A stretch of 64,000 bases of DNA. Origin: Malania oleifera. Lineage: Eukaryota; Streptophyta; Magnoliopsida; Santalales; Ximeniaceae. This document shows, piece by piece, positions 37,301 to 47,800 of this stretch. The stretch is from positions 98,328,397 to 98,392,396 of the forward strand of contig NC_080423.1 in NCBI RefSeq assembly GCF_029873635.1, in the 5' to 3' direction. Position 1 is the stretch's first letter. Each line of letters opens with the position of its first letter. The notes under the pieces are model-generated. The model made no database searches. It was not told the origin of the DNA and saw only the letters and a program-made list of their open reading frames with translations. Both the position numbers and the translations under genes were made by a program.

Positions 37301-39348
37301 CTGAACTGATCAACAAACAGGGGGTTTTGTTTTCTTATTAACAGACAGTGTATGGCTTGGTTTCAGTTTTATAAAATTTTAAAACCAAAGAGTTCAATGC
37401 AGTAGCCAGTTTGCCAATAACCAAATGGTATAGAAATGACCACACCCCTTCTTCCTTCAAATTTCTTCTTCCCCTCCACTCCAGTCTCCTCTCTCTCTCC
37501 TAAATTATGTGTTGGCTGAAATTCCATAATGCTGTCCTGTATCATTTGGTATCAGAGCTCAACCACGATCACACCATTCTTCCACTTTCAATCCCCAATA
37601 TTTCCATCTCGCTATTCTCTTTTTTCTTTTTCTTCGTCTCTGTCCTCCTTCCTTCTTCTCTTTCTATTCTTCTCAGTTCTGTCTCTTACTCTCCACTGCC
37701 TTCTAATTTCCATTCTCTCTAGTTTCTGTCCTACACTGCTGCAGCCTCTTCTATGTCTTGTTTCTATTTCCCATGCTGCAATTAATTTCTTCCCTCAAAT
37801 TCAAACCCTAATTTCCAGCCAACATTTCACACCCTACCCATACCATTAAAAAAATGAAAAATGAAACCCTAATAAGGCCTTCCCCAAAATTTCATCACCT
37901 TCCAGCCAGCTGTATGGCCTCGTGCATTGGACAGTAGCCCCTCAACCATTGCCTCACCCCTTTGAAATCCCTAAGTTCTTGGGATTATTTCTGCACACCA
38001 CCACCATCAATGCAATTGGCATTCTTTGATCTACCTTCACTCCAAACTTCATCACCGGAAAGTCACCGATGGGCTCAGGTAGGGCTACAAAAAAACCAAG
38101 CCCCTCACAGGCAGCTTAGGAGCTCAACTCGGCAAGAGTTCATTCAAGCTTGTTCATTATATAAATAAGTGACCCCAAACCCAATTATGAAGCTCATTTA
38201 ATAAACGAGCCAAACCTAAGCATGAATGGGCTGGCTCATTTCGGCTCGTGAGCGGGCTCACTTAATAAGCTTGGATTGGCTCACTGATGGGCTAATTTCA
38301 TAATGTTGAATTGGGGTTGATAGCCTGAAGTGAGCTAAAAGGTAAGATTATACATGTGTAGGCTTATTTAGCCCAAATTCCATAACCTAAATTTAGTAAT
38401 TGACGAATTTCTACTGTTTTGTGTCCTAGTTTTTTCAAAAATTGTCATATCATCGTCTAAGTATTCGTGTCATGTCCGTGTCACCTCCTGGTGCTCAGTT
38501 TCCTAGTTAACCAAAGGTTCATTACATTAAATACACACAAAAAATAAGTCATACCATTATATTAATTTATAAGAAAGAGATTGAGCTTTGCATTAAAGCA
38601 CTAACTCACTGCTTTCCCCATCCTCATCTTCACTTCCATCTCCAAGATCATCAACAAAGGATAAACGTGAAGATCCCTTCATCCTCCTCTTTTTACGCTT
38701 TTGCAGTTGAAGCTCCTCCTCCCTACGATGTCGAGGAGCAGATAAAAATAACCATGCAGCAATTTAAATAAAATAAAATAAAAGAAAATAAAGACTATCA
38801 AAGTGCCCTTATTTTCATAAACAGCACACAGGAATAACAAGATAATGACTCACTCTTGTTGCAGCTTCTGAAGCTTCTCCTTCTCTTCCTCCTCAATTTT
38901 GTTACGAATGTTAACCCGCTACAACAAGCACCACAACAAAACCCTCCACTAGGCATCAGATTCTCGAACAGAATAAACAAAAATTGCAAAATAACACAAA
39001 AACAAAATTTATTACCTTCTCAACATACTGCTCTCTAGTCACCAAACCAACAGTCTCCTTCTTGAAAGCAGTCTCCAGAATCTGAAGAACACGTAAAAAT
39101 AAATAATCGCACATTTAAACGTGGGATTTTGGGACCATAGGTTTCAAAAACCCTAGAAATTGATTGAAAATGTGGACCTCTGAGGTGCTGGATCCGAATT
39201 GGAGGAGGCCGGGCTGGCCTTTTTCAGAGGCGGACTTGTGCTTGAGCTCCTGGATTTTCTTGCGCTCCGCTTCTCTCTGCTTCTCAAGTCTCCGGATTCT
39301 AACGGCGTCTTGGGCTGTGCCCACGTATCCGTCCCCCATGCCCGACAT
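22029..39348 (-). CDS. XCT: XAP5 domain protein XCT, 12 exons, complete
   Basis: Exons (minus strand): 39178-39348, 39016-39081, 38854-38918, 38610-38722, 29271-29349, 29080-29156, 28935-28996, 28712-28843, 28564-28617, 27693-27758, 22340-22414, 22029-22079. They sum to 1011 nt, 336 residues plus stop, with phases agreeing at every junction. The start [16 protein letters not shown] and the end [11 protein letters not shown] match plant XCT end to end (Arabidopsis from memory 337 residues). Layout: basic coiled-coil N-terminus (1-100), KRKKRRMK nuclear signal (109-116), acidic stretch (~129-137), then the XAP5 domain to the C-terminus including [19 protein letters not shown] and [24 protein letters not shown] is a nuclear protein needed for light and clock control, small-RNA production and splicing in Arabidopsis. 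Introns 4 (9260 bp) and 10 (5278 bp) are filled with transposons. Intron 7 has a GC donor. A 5' UTR intron is likely at 39435-39530. Confidence 0.95.
22304..22336. repeat. (GA)n microsatellite beside an XCT splice donor
   Basis: On the minus strand this is a (CT)16 run beginning four to five bases inside intron 11, directly after the donor GAG|GTGC. Confidence 0.95.
22498..23060 (-). mobile_element. RTE-clade LINE 3' fragment
   Basis: Minus-strand pieces match the C-terminal part of plant [26 protein letters not shown] (about 22950-23010), then [12 protein letters not shown]. The 3' end carries the usual CCCACTTAATGGGACTTGAGGC hairpin-like sequence and a short TTG tail (22498-22540). 5'-truncated. 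Lies in XCT intron 10. Confidence 0.75.
23779..23860 (+). mobile_element. RTE 3' tail (plus orientation)
   Basis: ACTCCACCTACAGGTACTTAAGGC followed by TTGTTGTTGTTATTGG is a decayed version of the RTE 3' terminus (GACCCCACCTAGTGGG, then a (TTG)n tail). Confidence 0.55.
23940..24460. repeat. (TTA)n low-complexity tract
   Basis: Over 500 bp of TTATTATTA, TTATTTTTA and ATAATAATT phrases; too irregular to be a pure microsatellite. Confidence 0.8.
24752..24838 (-). mobile_element. RTE 3' tail (minus orientation)
   Basis: ACAACAACAACAACAAGCC followed by CCCACTAGGTGGGGTCAT is the RTE terminus read backwards, with five CAA repeats. Confidence 0.65.
24850..27340 (+). mobile_element. RTE-clade LINE, split by an L1
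   Basis: Pieces between 24850 and 25190 match the RTE linker ([14 protein letters not shown]- and [10 protein letters not shown]-type phrases). Pieces from 26110 to 27340 match its reverse transcriptase: [19 protein letters not shown] at about 26650, the GLEKTYDS box, a FADD catalytic motif near 27010, and [12 protein letters not shown] near 27215. The order and phrases are those of plant RTE/BovB-type LINEs. Stops and frameshifts are frequent, so it is dead. It lacks its 3' end. An L1 3' fragment (25195-26108) interrupts it. It lies in XCT intron 10. Confidence 0.8.
25195..26108 (+). mobile_element. L1 LINE 3' fragment inserted in the RTE
   Basis: The zf-RVT stretch ([21 protein letters not shown], one residue longer than shown in other L1 copies here, at about 25585-25650) is followed by the usual L1 C-terminal tail and the 3' end TTTTAATGAAATTTCTTTTG, like that of the L1 at 47241-48808. 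It ends in (TA)n. RTE sequence continues on both sides. Confidence 0.75.
28933..28934 (-). other. GC splice donor of XCT intron 7
   Basis: Exon 7 ends ...GTGATCCAG and the intron starts GCTAGTAAAAG. Only a cut before GC keeps the frame into GTTCGCAAAGG (28843) and gives the family sequence VIQVRKGD. Confidence 0.85.
30399..32003. repeat. Tandem ~265 bp duplication (two full copies plus a remote part)
   Basis: 31471-31746 and 31747-32003 are head-to-tail copies starting AGTTTGGRTCCTTTGGGAAA and ending ACCAACTGCGACCAACCAACC. A partial third copy of the right end lies at 30399-30465. The MULE at 30518 separates it from the others. Confidence 0.8.
30518..31393. mobile_element. Non-autonomous Mutator-like element
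   Basis: 876 bp with inverted ends ATGGTTTTAAAT and ATTTAAAACCAT, followed inward by CGTTACGTAACG-type palindromes. It is flanked by a perfect 10 bp duplication GATTTTTAGC (30508-30517 and 31394-31403). A 9-11 bp target duplication points to the Mutator superfamily. There is no transposase; a 123-codon frame inside is not family-like. It lies in XCT intron 4. Confidence 0.8.
32005..34336 (+). mobile_element. L1 LINE, ORF1 part plus 3' end
   Basis: Pieces resemble plant L1 ORF1: a DUF4283-like stretch near 32040-32240, and a C-terminal [14 protein letters not shown]...[15 protein letters not shown] segment at 33740-33945. ORF2 is absent, so an internal deletion joins ORF1 to the 3' end (GTTGTAACTTCTCTTATCTC, 34290). 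An AT microsatellite follows. Broken by several stops. Confidence 0.6.
33797..34255. repeat. Tandem duplication of ~225 bp within the L1
   Basis: 33797-34027 and 34033-34255 are near copies, both starting GATAAxATGGAATTAAAGATG and ending in the TTTATTTTGGTTTGTTTTT run. Confidence 0.85.
34337..34366. repeat. (AT)n microsatellite
   Basis: About fifteen AT units after the L1 3' end. Confidence 0.95.
35080..36325 (+). mobile_element. L1 LINE, internally deleted (endonuclease start joined to 3' end)
   Basis: The 5' part (about 35280-35400) reads like the L1 endonuclease start: [12 protein letters not shown] then [13 protein letters not shown]. The later part has the zf-RVT region (about 35810-35960: CALC-like and HCPWTRNLW-like phrases in shifting frames), then [15 protein letters not shown] and [13 protein letters not shown] near the end. 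The whole RT core is missing. It lies in XCT intron 4 and is of the same subfamily as 2150-2920. Confidence 0.75.
36830..37260 (-). mobile_element. Possible LTR-derived fragment
   Basis: TTTTCGATGTGGGACAAATA on the plus strand is the reverse of GTCCCACATCGAAAA, a phrase common near the start of plant LTRs. No paired copy or ends were found. Confidence 0.3.
37549..37563 (+). other. LTR-type primer-binding site
   Basis: TGGTATCAGAGC is the usual plant binding site for initiator-methionine tRNA, so an LTR should end just before it. The matching LTR was not delimited; a CT-rich leader follows. Confidence 0.5.
38070..38300. repeat. GAGCTCGGCTCGT-type dispersed repeat
   Basis: Repeated AAGCTTG, GGGCTGGCTCA and GGCTCGTGAGCGGGCTCA phrases resemble a dispersed repeat seen in many plant genomes. 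Class unknown. Confidence 0.4.
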
Positions 39349-39434
39349 CTTCCTTTCTTTTCTTTCAGCCTCCCCTTTCCTTCACTTCGTCCGCTCTTTC
39401 AGTCCCTCCTTCCTTTTCCCTTCGTGCAGGAACC

Positions 39435-39530
39435 CTAAACACAGCGAAAGGAAGACAAATAGGCAATAAGCCCCCACAGAGAGAGAGAAGAAGAAGAAGA
39501 AGAAGAACATAGTAAGGGTTTGAACCATAC
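39435..39530 (-). other. Probable intron in the XCT 5' UTR
   Basis: Donor CTGCAG|GTATGG (39530) and acceptor TGTTTAG|GG (39435) on the minus strand, with a (CTT)n stretch inside. It lies 87 bp upstream of the XCT start codon. Confidence 0.55.
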
Positions 39531-39639
39531 CTGCAGCTTGAAGACAGCACCAGAACAGCACGATCTTCTTCTTCTTCTTCTTCGTAATCGCTGACAGCAA
39601 GTTTGTGGCTTCCGCCTATCGGAGAGGAAAACCCATTTC

Positions 39640-41882
39640 GCAGTACGAACTACAAATAGCAGACTTCAATCGTAAATTAAAAAAATCCTGAAATGGCAAA
39701 CAAGTTTTGAAAATAACAACCTCACCCCGAACCTAACAAAATATTTAGACTTTCACCCCAAGAAAATAAATCATTGAAACACGATTTCGTTGTGTTAGCC
39801 CTTAAACCGAGTTTTCAAATGACTACTTTGCCGGAGATCCAATACCCAGCACTCCAGCTGCTCCTGATTTGAAATTTTCCTCAAAATATAATATAAATAC
39901 ATTTTTTATTAATTAAAGGATATTTCTAATATGGAATTTTCGGAAAAAAGTCATAAACAAAAATGGTTCCAATAGCAAATTGATTCAATTTGAGGTTACT
40001 TCTTTTTTCTACCACTATTAAGAAATTTATTTATATTTTCAAGCACCTGTATTTCTATTTTTTTAGAAAACAAAATATATTCTTACTTTCGATTTGAAAG
40101 GATGGATTTCAAAATTTTAATTTAGAGTTTCATTGATTTAAAAAAAATTTAATATAATTCTATATTATATTTTATCCAATTTCATACAAATTATAAGTAA
40201 CTTGTTTGATTAACATTTATAAACCTAGACAAATAAAAAAAATTAATTAAAAAAAAGTCATTTTCATCTTTAAATTAAATAATACTATAAAATACGATCA
40301 AAATAATAAAATTTTAAATAATAAACACTAAAAAAAATACTATAATAAAAATATTTTTTTTTTATTTTTTTAATTGTTATACTTTCATAATTTACTTTAA
40401 AATACAAATTATATAGGACATGGGAATTGAAAAATAGTAAAAATATTTTTTAATTTAATTTATTATTTTTTTGAAATTTATGTATATTTTTATTTTAATT
40501 ATATTTAAATTCATATGATTGCTTTGTCTTAATTTTAATTTAAAGGTGTATAAAATCAATGATTTCATTTAAAAAATTATTTTTGGATATTAAAATTTTT
40601 GGCAACCATCTTAAAATCATTTTTTTTTCAACTTTTTTTTTTTGCAAACGGTTGAAAATTGATAATAAAAATTAAAACTAACGACATAAATATGCATTTC
40701 CTACAAACAGCCTATTGGACAAGACAATGAAGAAGGAGAGAGAGATGGAAAATAACTCCACTGATAATATAGTTCAAGGCACATCCTTTTTCAAAAATCT
40801 CATACTCTATTCCTTGACAATAATAGCATGACTCTTTCTCAGTTTGGAAGTCCCTTACTCTATTCCTTTACAGGAATAAGTGGGACTCTCTAGCTTTTGT
40901 ACTTTTTGTCCATTTGCGGTAATGGGTATTCACGCTCCTTGTTACTTGTGTTCTCTCGAAAGGGCTTTTGCACATAGGGCCCTGAACCATATCACTCGAG
41001 AGAGAGTATGGAGGGTTGTCATAGTAATCCAAAGTTTGATATCAATAGTTTTGTGACTTCGGCACCTGTTCACCCCTACCTTCTATTCTAGTTGCCCCTC
41101 CTCTAGTTAGTGACTTCGCCCCCTTTTTAGAAGATCGAGAATCATACGCTACTTTAAACCAAGCCAATCTCACTGAAACTACAATCCAAGAAAAACTACG
41201 AGCTGATTCAGGTCAAATATTAACGTTGTGTTGCTGCCATCATAACTGGTTAAAAGTCCACCCCATATTCTAGGTGTGCCATGGGAGAATATTTTCATGA
41301 TAATGGAATGCACGCATTAATAATCTATTATGATCTTAGTAAACAAGTCGTGGCATATCGACAAAAATCATTATTATTATGCTGACCACCGGGCTATGAG
41401 GCTTTTCACGCAATTAAAATTCATGGGGAGTTATTCATTTATGTATTGATAAGATCATTCACTATTTCTTAAAATTTGATCTCTTTCCCAAATCCTGACT
41501 ATAATAACTCCCATTGTTAAAACGAACTGTTCTCCCTTATAATTTATGTTTCACTGTTTAAAAATAAAATAGAAAACTAAAAACTATAATAATACCGAAT
41601 AAGTCCTAAATAAAAATAAATGTATTTTTATAATTTATTTTTTTTTGCGTAAAATAGGAATAGAAAACAAACAATAGTAACAATACTAAACGAGCCTATT
41701 GCTATGCTAAAAGTATTTAGGAAAAATGCTACTATTTTTTAATGCGAGTGTGGTTTTTCACTTATATTTTTTCTCTAGAACAGATTGAGTTAATGAGTTG
41801 GGACAGCCCAAAGCCTGAGAACCAGACAGCGTAGAAATTCCCAAACGGGAATTTTCTTCTGTGTTTGATTTCGCTTCCAAAA
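39640..41882. other. Intergenic region between head-to-head genes
   Basis: AT-rich with no coding sequence. XCT is transcribed leftward from about 39.6 kb and the CHORD-like gene rightward from about 41.85 kb, so promoters of both should lie at its two edges. A moderately GC-rich patch at 40880-41180 is unclassified. Confidence 0.55.
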
Positions 41883-44800
41883 ATGGAAGACGAAGCTGGA
41901 CAGGGTAAAGTAGAAGAAGAACATAAGAAAGTTTGCAAGCGTTGCAAGCAATCATACAGCCCCTCCTCTAATACTTCTTCTTCTTGCCGCTTCCATCCTT
42001 CCTTCTTCGTCTGTCGTCGTCACGACGATCAGAAGAGGTACCCCAACAGACCCGTCTCTCTATCTCTCTTTGAACTTTCTTTATCTACTCTGGGATGGTG
42101 ATCTCGCATACCCTTGTGGTTGAATTTTGATTATTCCGTGTGTGGAATGAGAAATTCGAGTTTTGCTTGTTCGTTGATTAATTTCCGGCGTTTACGTTAG
42201 TTTTTGTTAATTTTCATGGTGAAATTGACGATAGATTCTGTGCACTTCCAGATAAATTTCAATATGTGTGATGTTGTCTGTGCAGTCGAGAGGGTTGGGA
42301 TGGGAGGAAAACAGGCATACTGAGCTGATATCCCTTTTAAAATTATGGAGATCTCTTGGTGTTTGTGGTGGTAAGGAATAAAATCTGAAATGTAGTTTGC
42401 AACTCATGTAGCACTTTTAGAATGAACTGATTGTAGAAATTCAGAGTCTAGAAATTCATAGAGGGAAGACAAAGAAAGAAGGAGAATTGAGAATTGTATA
42501 TTTCTCGGTGTGAAGATTACACTATACAAAGGCTCCTATTTATACACATTCTCTACAGACAAATTACACCAATTTAGCTTAATCAATTACCTACAATCAT
42601 GCCAAACCAATCAATAATATCAATCTCAATGAATCAGCCCTTATTTGCTTCTTTGACCAATCTCAAGAGTGATTCTCTCTCATCAATCTTTAATGCCAAA
42701 TCTCCCATATCCTTATTTGCATGTTTAATTCCACCCAATGTTTTTAAAGGCTCAATTGGGGCTCATCCGGGGCTCTCTTCAAGATAAGGCATACCTTAAG
42801 CACCCCAAGGCATTGTCTAAAATGGCAAACTCCTGAATGCAAACACATGTTACGGTAAAGCTAATGAGTTTCTGCAAAAACTGTGGGTCTTTAGATGAGG
42901 ATTGTGCATTTTGGGTTGAGAATTTTATTTAAGCAATCGTGTATGTGAAAGGATTAAGGAATTCTCTAATCTGAGTGACGCTCTAAATTCTTGAACCTAG
43001 ACCTTTCCAAAACAATTGAGAGTTGCACATTGGATCATGGGCAATTTTATAATGTTATTATTTTCTCTTAGCATGGTTTACTAGGATGATATTCAAGTTT
43101 GTTTGCTTAGAATGGTCAAGAAGTAGTTTAAAAATCATAATTGAATGTCTTTCGATTTATTATTTGTAAATTTTCCAATTTCCCCTATTTTTATCAAAAG
43201 ATATGTAATTTATTTATATAGTGTCATATTTTTTTTTTTAAAAAGGAGAAAAATTCTGTAAAAGGTGTATGCTTAATGAGTTGAGGCTTACGCCTTGCCT
43301 CATCAAGGTTAAAATGCCTTGCATTATGCCTTTGCATTTTAAAACGTTGATGCCACAAAATAATAGATTTTTGGCTTGATCAACGTTGTGAAAGACAACA
43401 AGAATCACAACATGAGGAAAGTTAACTAGGCTTTTTTGTTTTAGAGACCTCCATTTTTCACCACATTTATCCAGGCAGCCACTCCCTAGAAATGCTTAAA
43501 TGAGAATGAGTTTCCTCAATCAGTGGTCCAATAAATCTTATCACATCAAGATGTTTGTTTAGTAATCGCAATATGTTTGAGGATCCATATGTTGCCATCC
43601 GCCATTATTGATCTTGTATTAACGATGAGTGGAGCCTCATTCACCGCAATGTGGGTGATTGCCCCTGCTAGGATGAGAATTTTTTTTTCATACATTTATC
43701 AATTATCATATATAGTAATTTTTTTAAATCTTCAAACCCCACAAATTGATACTGTGGGGCTCAAATTCAAATATTTGGAAGTTTTTTATTCATGTTTATG
43801 GATTTTAAAAAGTTTATAAAAATTTGTTCATTTTTGAGACTGACATTGAAAGAACCCAATTAGAGATGCAAAACGGCAACTATGGTGAGAACATTTTCAA
43901 AAAAAAATTTGCAAAAAATTGGCTGCATGGTTGAATGTGATGATGATTATTTGGTCGCATATATGGAGAGAGATGCATATATTTTTCTTGGTTTGAAGTG
44001 GAGTTAATTATGGAACAATCCCAAAACATGAAAACTTGTTGAGGATGATTGCAAGATAAGATTCAATTGCTTTGAAATTATTACTGTAAAAATATTTAAG
44101 CTGTATTCATTTATCTTGGAAATTTTCTGTTAAAAATACTTAAGATATTTGTATGGTTTTGAAATGAATGTAGTAAAAATATTTTTATCCCAAAGTTTAT
44201 GTTTTTTAAATTCAATAACTCAAGTGTGATGGCTAAATTGATGTTCTGATAATGTCTGAGAGTAACAAATACTTTCAAGCGTTTCATATTATAAAAAAAA
44301 AAGCAAAAAAAAGGTAAAAATTCAAAAACTTAAGATGTAAGTGACTGCCCTTCCCTTTACTAGTCAATGGTCCTGATTGTAGTAGAAGTATTTATATCCC
44401 AAAATTTATGTTTTAAATTTGATAACTCAAGTGTGATTGCTAAATTGATGTTCTGATAACATTTAAGAACAACAAATACTTTCAAGGATTTCACATTACC
44501 AAAAAAAAGAAAAAAGTAAAAAAGCTTAGGATGCAGGCGACTGCTCTTATCAGTCAATGGTCCTGTCTTTCACTGGAATGTCATCACCATATTCTCTTGC
44601 TAGATTGCTTCTTTTTTCAATAACAACCCATAGTACTTTTTCATACTTTGATTTTTATGTGAATATTACAATGCAAAGTGTTCTGTCAAACTTCCTTAAT
44701 GTACCTTTTATAAGAAAAACAGACACTGTGCCTTTTGAATTAAGTCAAAGTCAAAGGTATGTGTTGGTAGAATACCATGATGAAAACTTATCCCATTAGA

Positions 44801-47800
44801 AAAAGGAAAGTATTGTTGTTGTGATCTTGATATAGCAACTATTGTGCAGTATCTGCGGGGGGGTGGGGGGGTTGCTGCTGTCATGGTGTAACACTGAATG
44901 AGATGGTTCTGGTGGTTGTGTCACTGTTTTTGGCATTCAATTAGCAATTATATCCATCCTCAGGGTATATGATCGGCTAGAGTTACAATGATTATGATTA
45001 GAACTTGAAAAACGTCGAAAACAGCTATAAGTTTATAACTCTTTATTGACTAAATGAAAAATGACGTCATAAAATGATATGAAACCCATATTAAATCATT
45101 ATATGCCTTCCAAAAGTAATGGAAGATTGTTGTGCTAAAAAATAGATGCTGCACATGTCTAGCTGTTACTATCTGTATGATGTAACGGTCCTTGCTTATG
45201 AAGTTGCTACTTATAATTGTTATGGAGCAAGAGGAAACCTTGAGCATTGTGCAAACCATATTGGAGGGTGCTTCAATTGGAGCGGGATTAATTTTTATGG
45301 TTGATAAAACCTACAGTGATGGTGTAGCAGGCTAGCTGCAATGTGTTTGTGTTGTTGGTTGAACCATTGAAGTATTTGCAGAAAAACATAAGCAATGGTG
45401 GTGTGATGGTGGATGTAGGGGGACGTAGTGGAGTGTGTGTTTGTGTGTGTGTTTGCAGTGATGATTGATCATAACTTTTTTGTTACAGAAATGTAACTTT
45501 TTGATTTGAGTAGAAACTTGTTTTTTTTTCTATGAAAGCACTGCTAAACTCCATTACCAAACATGATGTGTGCGCCTTCCTTGCTTGCTTCAAATACATG
45601 AAGGTTATTTTCTATTATGCCACCTTTGGATTAATTTGCTTCTCTTACTTTTTTGAAAGTTGAAGGTCCTGCCGAATAGCTCAACCAAGCAGTGTCCTTG
45701 CAATTTACTATTTATAGTTTCTAATTTTTGATATGTAACTAAATTTGTGGAGCCAGGGAGACATTTTGAGCATCCCATAAAAATGTAGCCATTCCATTTC
45801 ATTTACATAGTGATGTTACTTATAAAATAAGCCAATATATATTTCACCAATTTTATGAAGCACTCCATCAGTGTTTGATGCAGGAGCCACATTACACCTT
45901 GTTTGCTTGCTTCCACGTTGTAGTTTGAACTAATTTCTCACCCATAAAATTCCTTGACATGTACCAGTTGCAATTTTCAGTTTAAAGGTTGTTGTGGCGG
46001 CAAATCTGATAAAAAATCTCCATTGTTTAGGTTTGTATTAAAAAATGTCACTGTTTCTGAATTTTTCAGTCATTTGTGTTGTGATTGAAGAACCCACTCC
46101 AGTCAGAAGAGAGCCCTAAAAGTTTTAAATTGCAGGACTTGGAAAATTGATCCTTCCTTTATGGCTGTATTCAACTTCTTGCCTCTTTGTCAGACACAAT
46201 AAACTAAAACCTTTGTTTTGTTGAGGGGACACAGAATCTTAATCCTTCTTCTTAGAGGTTCAAGGCTTCAAGATTTCTCTACAGAAAACAGTATCTTGAC
46301 CCCCCACCCTCCCAAACCACAAAAAAAAAATTAGAGAAGGAACTTTTTTTTCACTCTGAAAAAGTTTTCCAATGAAAACAGGCAAAGCCTTGAAGAAAAC
46401 TTCTTCAAGATAAATTTATAGGTTTATTTAATTTGTGTACTCATATCTAGGCTACATTTGTTTTCGGCGCACAGTAATTAAATAGGATTTGCTAGTGGTC
46501 ACTCTAAGCATGTAGGAAAGATCAATTCGTGCTGGTTTATTTCAAGCTTTGTTCAAAAGAAAAGGGGATGATATAGGAATCTTCTTTGGTGTAGATTTGC
46601 ATTTCCAAATGCAGAAAGATTCCGTTGTTACATCACTCCTTCCATATGGGTTTTGAAAATACAGCATCCTTCCATAGAAGGACTAGTAAGTAGCAACTAG
46701 TCCCTTCTCAAAGGCCTACTGGCAAAACAAAACACTTTTAGCTATGGAATGTCAGAATCAGCTAAAGGATTACAGGCCCGGCCAACAAATAAAAATAGCA
46801 GGCATTGAAACTTTTAGAGTACATCCAATTATCGGATAAAACAGAAAACAGTTCCCATTGTGGGGAAATTTGGTGAGTAACATCCTCCCCAATTGCTTTG
46901 GAATCTCCAAGAATGGTAATTCATTCTCGGCCATTCTTTCTTGCCCCCAACTACTTCTCTAATTGTCTAGCCTTCTGATTAAGTAGATCTCATCACCTTT
47001 TCAATTCCTTGTACAAGCTAGCAATCATATCAATCCTATGATGGAATGATGCCCATTGTGAAACCCCTTGTCCATGCAGCATTGTACCTAATAACATGAG
47101 AGTTTCCTTCCGTCACAACTTCCTCTTTTTGACCATCAATCTGACTGAAAATGCTGCTGTGTGCTCTTCCATCAATAACTTCCCATGAAGGAATAGAAGG
47201 CCAATCGTTAAAGCTTGATATACATTGTTGGCGTCCACAAAACCCTAGATCTGCTAGATTTTGGGATCCTATTGTGGAAAGGGCTTCTAAGAGGCTGGAT
47301 GGGTGGAAAGGTGCTCTTTTTTCTCTTGGTGGTAGAATAACACTTATCCAGGCTTGTCTTTCTAGTATCTCTTTATATTTTCTTTCTATTTTCAAGATTC
47401 TGGTGGGGGTTGCTAGTAAGATTGAGAAGATAACGAGGGACTTCTTGTGGTCTGGGGTAGGGGGTTTTAGGGATCATTTGTTTAGTTGGGGAGTGGTGGG
47501 TAGGTCTATACAGGAGGGTGGTTTGGGCATTGGTACTTTGGCATCTAAAAACACAGTTCTTTTGGTTAAATGGCTTTGGCGGTTTCTGCTAGAGATTCTT
47601 CCTTATGGCATTTAGTTGTTAAAAGTAAGTATGGATTAAACAAGAGTGGGTTGGGTACTAATTTCAGATTTAGATGTTCTCGGAGAAATTTGAGACTTAG
47701 GTGTTCTTTAGAGAGTCCATGGAAAGCTATCTCTCAAAGTTATCCCCTCTTCACTCCCCATATTAAAATCCTGGTGGGAAGAGGTAGTAATATTCATTTT

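Noticed and set aside
37549-37563. tRNA-related sequence TGGTATCAGAGC
   Set aside because: It is the complement of a tRNA 3' end as used for retrotransposon priming, not a tRNA gene.
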